Assembly: GCF_016654015.1 (NCBI RefSeq)
Contig: NZ_JAEPWM010000006.1
Location: 226,767 to 290,766 of the forward strand
From: Ramlibacter ginsenosidimutans
GTDB lineage: Bacteria > Pseudomonadota > Gammaproteobacteria > Burkholderiales > Burkholderiaceae_C
Direction of reading: 5' to 3'
Length of the DNA stretch: 64,000 nucleotides
Below are positions 60,799 to 64,000 of the stretch, piece by piece. The notes under the pieces are model-generated. The model was given only the letters and a program-made list of their open reading frames with translations, had not been told where the DNA came from and did not search any database. Position 1 is the first letter of the stretch. Each line of letters begins with the position of its first letter. The position numbers and the translations under genes are program-made.

Positions 60799-62105
60799 TG
60801 GCTAAACGCACCGCCACTACCTGGTCGCTGCGCCGACGCCTGCTCACGCTGGTGCTGGTGGCGATCGGCTTCGTCACCGTGCTGCAGGCCGGCATCGCCT
60901 ATCGCTCGGCGCTGGGCGAAGCGGACCGCATGTTCGACTACCACCTGGAAGAAGTCGCGCGCTCGGTGCATGGCGGCGTGCCGTTCGCACCCGGCGAAGA
61001 TGCGTCCGAGTATTCGGTGCAGGTGTGGGGACCGGACGGAACCACCTTGTACCGCTCCAACCGCAAGGAGTTGCCGGCGCCGGCCGTGCTCGGGTTCTCG
61101 GATTCGCGCGTGCAGGGCGTGCGGCTGCGCATCTACACCTTGCAGACGCCCGAGCACACCATCCAGATCGCGCAGGACCTCGATGCGCGCGAAGCACGGG
61201 CCCGCGAGCTCGCGCTCGGCGCCGTGATGCCCGTGCTGCTGCTGGCGCCGCTGCTGATGCTCGCGGTGGGTGCGGTGATCGGCGGCTCCCTCGCGCCGCT
61301 CGCGCGCATGCGGCGGCAGGTCGCCACGCGCGCGGCGCGCGATCTCTCGCCGCTCTCGGCGGAGGGGGTGCCCGAGGAGGTGAGGCCGCTCGTGGGCGAA
61401 CTGAACGCGCTGTTCGCACGCGTGCAGGACACCTTGCAGGCGCAGGCCCATTTCGTCGCGGACGCGGCGCACGAACTGCGCTCGCCGCTGACGGCGTTGA
61501 AGCTGCAATTGCAAGCGGCGGAGCGGGCGCGCGACGATACGGCGCGCCAGGCGGCCATAACCGCGCTGCGCGCGGGCATCGAGCGTTCGATCGGGCTCGT
61601 CGAGCAGCTGCTGGCGCTGGCGCGCCTGGAAGGCAAGCCGGAGCAGGCCAGCGAAGCCATCGACCTCGAGGAGCTCGCGCGCGAGGCCGTGTCGGAGCGG
61701 CTCGCAGGTGCGCACGCGAAGCAACTGGATCTCGGGCTCGCGACCAGCGAGCCCTTGCGCATCACCAGCAGCCGCGAGTCGCTGCTCCTGATCCTGCGCA
61801 ACCTGCTGGACAACGCGATCAAGTACACGCCCGCCGGCGGCCGGATCGACATCGCCCACGGGCGCGACGCCGAAGGCCCATGGCTCGCCGTCGAGGACAG
61901 CGGACCGGGCATTCCGGAGGCGGAACTCCCGCGCGTGTTCGACCGCTTCTATCGCGTGCCCGGCAGCGACGCCGAGGGCAGCGGGCTCGGCCTGGCGATC
62001 GTGCGCACCGTGGCAGAACGGCTGGGCGCGCAGGTCCGGCTGGGCCGCTCAGCCAGCTTGGGCGGCCTGCGTGCCGAACTGCGCCTGCCGGCCGAAGTTT
62101 CTTAA
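60798..62105 (+). CDS. Membrane sensor histidine kinase (QseC/PmrB-like)
   Basis: The 435-residue kinase has TM1 at about 11-34, a periplasmic sensor domain of about 105 residues, TM2 at about 139-162, a HAMP linker, the phosphoacceptor His225 (DAAHELRSPLTALKLQLQ), an N box (LRNLLDNAIKYTP), G1 (VEDSGPGIPE) and G2 (GSGLGLAIVRTVAE). ATG 60798 overlaps the regulator stop by one base. It likely senses envelope conditions. Confidence 0.94.
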   Translation: MAKRTATTWSLRRRLLTLVLVAIGFVTVLQAGIAYRSALGEADRMFDYHLEEVARSVHGGVPFAPGEDASEYSVQVWGPDGTTLYRSNRKELPAPAVLGFSDSRVQGVRLRIYTLQTPEHTIQIAQDLDAREARARELALGAVMPVLLLAPLLMLAVGAVIGGSLAPLARMRRQVATRAARDLSPLSAEGVPEEVRPLVGELNALFARVQDTLQAQAHFVADAAHELRSPLTALKLQLQAAERARDDTARQAAITALRAGIERSIGLVEQLLALARLEGKPEQASEAIDLEELAREAVSERLAGAHAKQLDLGLATSEPLRITSSRESLLLILRNLLDNAIKYTPAGGRIDIAHGRDAEGPWLAVEDSGPGIPEAELPRVFDRFYRVPGSDAEGSGLGLAIVRTVAERLGAQVRLGRSASLGGLRAELRLPAEVS

Positions 62106-62117
62106 GCCTGGTCTAAG
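62101..62117 (+). promoter_or_regulatory. PmrA/QseB-like response-regulator box upstream of the htrA gene
   Basis: CTTAAG (62101-62106) and TCTAAG (62112-62117) are direct repeats starting 11 bases apart, the spacing of PmrA-type boxes (YTTAAG-N5-YTTAAG). The site overlaps the kinase stop codon and precedes the protease start by 57 bases. Confidence 0.5.
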
Positions 62118-62174
62118 GCTGCGGCCGCATAGTCGGGGGGTACCAAAATCCACCCTGTCCGCAGAGGAGCCTTC

Positions 62175-63632
62175 GTGAACAACACCAAACTCAAGTCCGT
62201 GCCCCTGGTGCTCGCCCTGCTGGGCGCCGGCATCATCGGTGGCGCGGCCGTCGAAGCGGCCCACCACGCCGGCACGCCGGCCACGGCCGCCGTGCTTCCG
62301 CCCATGGCGCCGGCCACCGTCCAGTCGCCCACGCCCGGCGGCGGCACCGTGGTGATGCCCGATTTCCCGCTGATCACGCAACGCTACGGTCCGGCCGTGG
62401 TGAACATCAGCGTCAGCGGCAAGGCGCGCGCCACGCCCGACATGAGCGACCCGATGGAGTTCTTCCGCCAGTTCCAGCGCGGCGGCGCCGTTCCCCAGCG
62501 CGAAGTGCCGGTGCGGGGCATGGGCTCGGGCTTCATCGTGGGTGCCGACGGCATCATCATGACCAACGCCCACGTGGTGAAGGACGCCACCGAGGTGGTG
62601 GTCAAGCTCACCGACCGGCGCGAGTTCAAGGCGAAGGTGCTGGGCAGCGACCCGAAGACCGACGTCGCGGTGCTGAAGATCAACGCGACCAACCTGCCGG
62701 TCGTGACGCTCGGCGACAGCGACAAGCTGCGCGTCGGCGAATGGGTGCTGGCGATCGGTGCGCCGTTCGGCTTCGAGAACACCGTCACCGCAGGCGTGGT
62801 GAGCGCGAAGGGCCGTTCGCTGCCGGACGACAGCGCCGTGCCTTTCATCCAGACCGACGTCGCGGTGAACCCCGGCAACTCGGGCGGTCCGCTGTTCAAC
62901 GCGCGCGGTGAAGTGGTCGGCATCAACTCGCAGATCTACAGCCAGTCGGGCGGTTACCAGGGCGTGTCCTTCGCCATCCCGATCGACCTGGCCGCGAAGA
63001 TCAAGGACCAGATCGTTTCGCACGGCAAGGTGGAGCACGCCAAGCTGGGCGTCGCGGTGCAGGAAGTCAACCAGACCCTGGCCGACTCCTTCGGACTCGA
63101 CCGGCCGGAAGGCGCGCTGGTCGCGAACGTGGAGAAGGGCAGCGCCGCGGACCGCGCGGGGCTGAAGCCCGGCGACGTGATCCGCTCGGCCAACGGCAAG
63201 CCCATCATCTCCTCCGGCGACCTGCCGGCGGTGGTGGGCCTCGCGCAGCCGGGTGAGCACCTGACCATGGACGTGTGGCGCCAGGGCAAGAAGCTGCAGC
63301 TCACCGCTGACCTCACGCCGAGCAACGACAAGGCCACGGCGGCCGCCGCGGTGGAGAACGAGCAGGGCGGCCGTCTCGGCCTGGCGCTGCGTCCGCTCGA
63401 TCCGCAGGAGCGCAAGGAAGTGGGCGTCCGTGCCGGCGTGGTGGTCCAGGAAGTGGGTGGTCCGGCCGAGGCCGCCGGGGTGCAGCCGGGCGACATCGTG
63501 CTGGCCGTCAACGGCACGCCGGTGACGACGGTCGACCAGGTCAAGGCCGCGGTGTCGAAGTCGCAGAAATCCGTCGCGCTGCTGATCCAGCGCGGCGAGG
63601 ACAAGATCTTCGTGCCGATCCGGCTGGGCTGA
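62175..63632 (+). CDS. HtrA/Deg-family periplasmic serine protease (DegP/DegQ-like)
   Basis: The 485-residue protein has an N-terminal export signal or anchor (VPLVLALLGAGIIGGAAVEAA), a trypsin-like domain with His133 (TNAHVV), Asp163 (KTDVAV) and Ser236 (NPGNSGGPL), and two PDZ domains (residues about 275-365 and 385-480). GTG 62175 follows GAGGAG. It degrades or refolds damaged envelope proteins. The upstream two-component system and box suggest stress-controlled expression. Confidence 0.95.
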   Translation: MNNTKLKSVPLVLALLGAGIIGGAAVEAAHHAGTPATAAVLPPMAPATVQSPTPGGGTVVMPDFPLITQRYGPAVVNISVSGKARATPDMSDPMEFFRQFQRGGAVPQREVPVRGMGSGFIVGADGIIMTNAHVVKDATEVVVKLTDRREFKAKVLGSDPKTDVAVLKINATNLPVVTLGDSDKLRVGEWVLAIGAPFGFENTVTAGVVSAKGRSLPDDSAVPFIQTDVAVNPGNSGGPLFNARGEVVGINSQIYSQSGGYQGVSFAIPIDLAAKIKDQIVSHGKVEHAKLGVAVQEVNQTLADSFGLDRPEGALVANVEKGSAADRAGLKPGDVIRSANGKPIISSGDLPAVVGLAQPGEHLTMDVWRQGKKLQLTADLTPSNDKATAAAAVENEQGGRLGLALRPLDPQERKEVGVRAGVVVQEVGGPAEAAGVQPGDIVLAVNGTPVTTVDQVKAAVSKSQKSVALLIQRGEDKIFVPIRLG

Positions 63633-63650
63633 CGCTCAGCCACCCGACCC

Positions 63651-63679
63651 AAGCGCCGCCGCGAGCGGCGCTTTTTTTT
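63651..63679 (+). terminator. Strong intrinsic terminator of the htrA gene
   Basis: Perfect arms AAGCGCCGC (63651-63659) and GCGGCGCTT (63665-63673) with loop CGCGA run into eight consecutive Ts (63672-63679), a textbook terminator 19 bases after the stop. Confidence 0.93.
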
Positions 63680-63802
63680 GGTTGTTCGCCGATCTGCGGG
63701 GCGGACGAAGTCGTGCGCTCTTCGGAGCCCGGTGGGCGTCGCGGCAGGCGGCGTGGAAGAGGAGGGGCCCTCATGCCGTTAACGGGCGCGACGGGCCCTC
63801 GT

Positions 63803-63884
63803 AGGCTGGCGGTGAGCAGCGCGAACCCCAGCGATCCGGCGTAGCGCAGCGAGCTGGGGTTCGCCTGCGGCTCACCACCAGCCT
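63803..63884 (+). repeat. Long imperfect inverted repeat (non-coding)
   Basis: The outer arms AGGCTGGCGGTGAGC and GCTCACCACCAGCCT and the perfect inner arms GCGAACCCCAGC (63821-63832) and GCTGGGGTTCGC (63853-63864) fold an 82-base stem with a 20-base loop. It is followed by TTGTATGTTTCTTTCC. It may be an intergenic palindromic repeat or a terminator. A minus-strand frame across it (63541-63942) is not a believable gene. Confidence 0.65.
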
Positions 63885-63929
63885 TGTATGTTTCTTTCCT
63901 AGACTCTAAGAGTTCGGGGCAACCCGGGC

Positions 63930-63999
63930 GGAGCGGGTGCACGCCGTCGCCAGCCTTTGGGCTTGGAACCTGTGTCGTAGATCTAGCGGCACCCGCTCC
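63930..63999. other. Structured non-coding stretch at the window end
   Basis: A perfect 11-base stem, GGAGCGGGTGC (63930-63940) with GCACCCGCTCC (63989-63999), closes a 48-base loop that itself contains an imperfect CCAGCC/GGCTTGG hairpin. No gene overlaps it. It could be a small RNA, a leader of a gene beyond the edge, or a repeat. I do not recognise the family. Confidence 0.4.
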
Positions 64000-64000
64000 T

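Noticed and set aside
63541..63942. Minus-strand frame of 133 codons at the window end
   Set aside because: It runs through the htrA C-terminus, its terminator and the inverted repeat; its sequence is the translation of a palindromic repeat.

Overview
The window is high-GC, densely packed bacterial chromosome. The isc operon arrangement (iscR-S-U-A-hscB-hscA-fdx), dnaQ followed directly by a tRNA-Val, four Bug/TctC-type periplasmic binding proteins, and a GC-rich hairpin spacer that I associate with Comamonadaceae all point to a betaproteobacterium of the Burkholderiales, probably Comamonadaceae (Ramlibacter/Variovorax-like). This placement is inference from gene content; there is no rRNA in the window.

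Layout. 1-9420: housekeeping, with a truncated aromatic aminotransferase, uvrB, a low-molecular-weight tyrosine phosphatase and the complete ISC iron-sulfur operon behind an IscR-type operator. 9574-11403: a probably exported berberine-bridge-type flavoprotein. 11416-23235 (minus strand): one tightly coupled 12-gene operon, in transcription order a GntR regulator, a five-gene branched-chain-type ABC importer, a Bug protein, an aconitase-like large/small subunit pair, a dihydropyrimidinase-like amidohydrolase, an FAD dehydrogenase and a PEP-mutase/isocitrate-lyase-family lyase. It reads as uptake plus stepwise breakdown of one unknown, perhaps cyclic amide or imide, compound. 23393-24209: dnaQ and tRNA-Val(CAC). 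24210-27938: an accessory stretch behind the tRNA with a toxin-antitoxin-like pair, hypotheticals and a BRCT protein, but no integrase. 27939-32708: a LysR gene divergent from two consecutive TauD-dioxygenase/Bug pairs. 33619-43073: a CoA-dependent acid-degradation locus. The leftward arm holds LysR, a CoA-transferase, two adjacent acyl-CoA dehydrogenases and an enoyl-CoA hydratase; the rightward arm holds an ACAD10/11-like dehydrogenase, an SDR, an ACAD10/11-like kinase and a Bug protein.

43278-48114: a soluble histidine kinase with a small co-translated partner, a MocR-type regulator, a beta-lactamase-fold hydrolase and a LuxR-type regulator. 48152-58392: a lipid-type cluster. UbiB-like kinase and a hydrolase run left. 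Running right are an alpha/beta hydrolase, a ferritin-like di-iron protein, ACP, ketosynthase, dehydratase, fatty-acyl-AMP ligase, membrane desaturase, a second ACP and an Hsp20 protein. The ligase-desaturase-ACP order is that of the JamABC/TtuABC alkyne-forming modules. 58501-63632: two exported proteins, an OmpR-type two-component system and an HtrA/Deg protease. The end of the window holds a terminator and two strongly structured non-coding stretches.

The two most interesting systems are the fatty-acyl-ACP cluster (51258-57810), a candidate pathway for an unusual unsaturated or acetylenic lipid, and the split ACAD10/11-like set (39123-42072), a candidate phosphorylation-based 4-hydroxyacyl-CoA route like that of levulinate catabolism. 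Both are inferred from family resemblance and gene order, not demonstrated.
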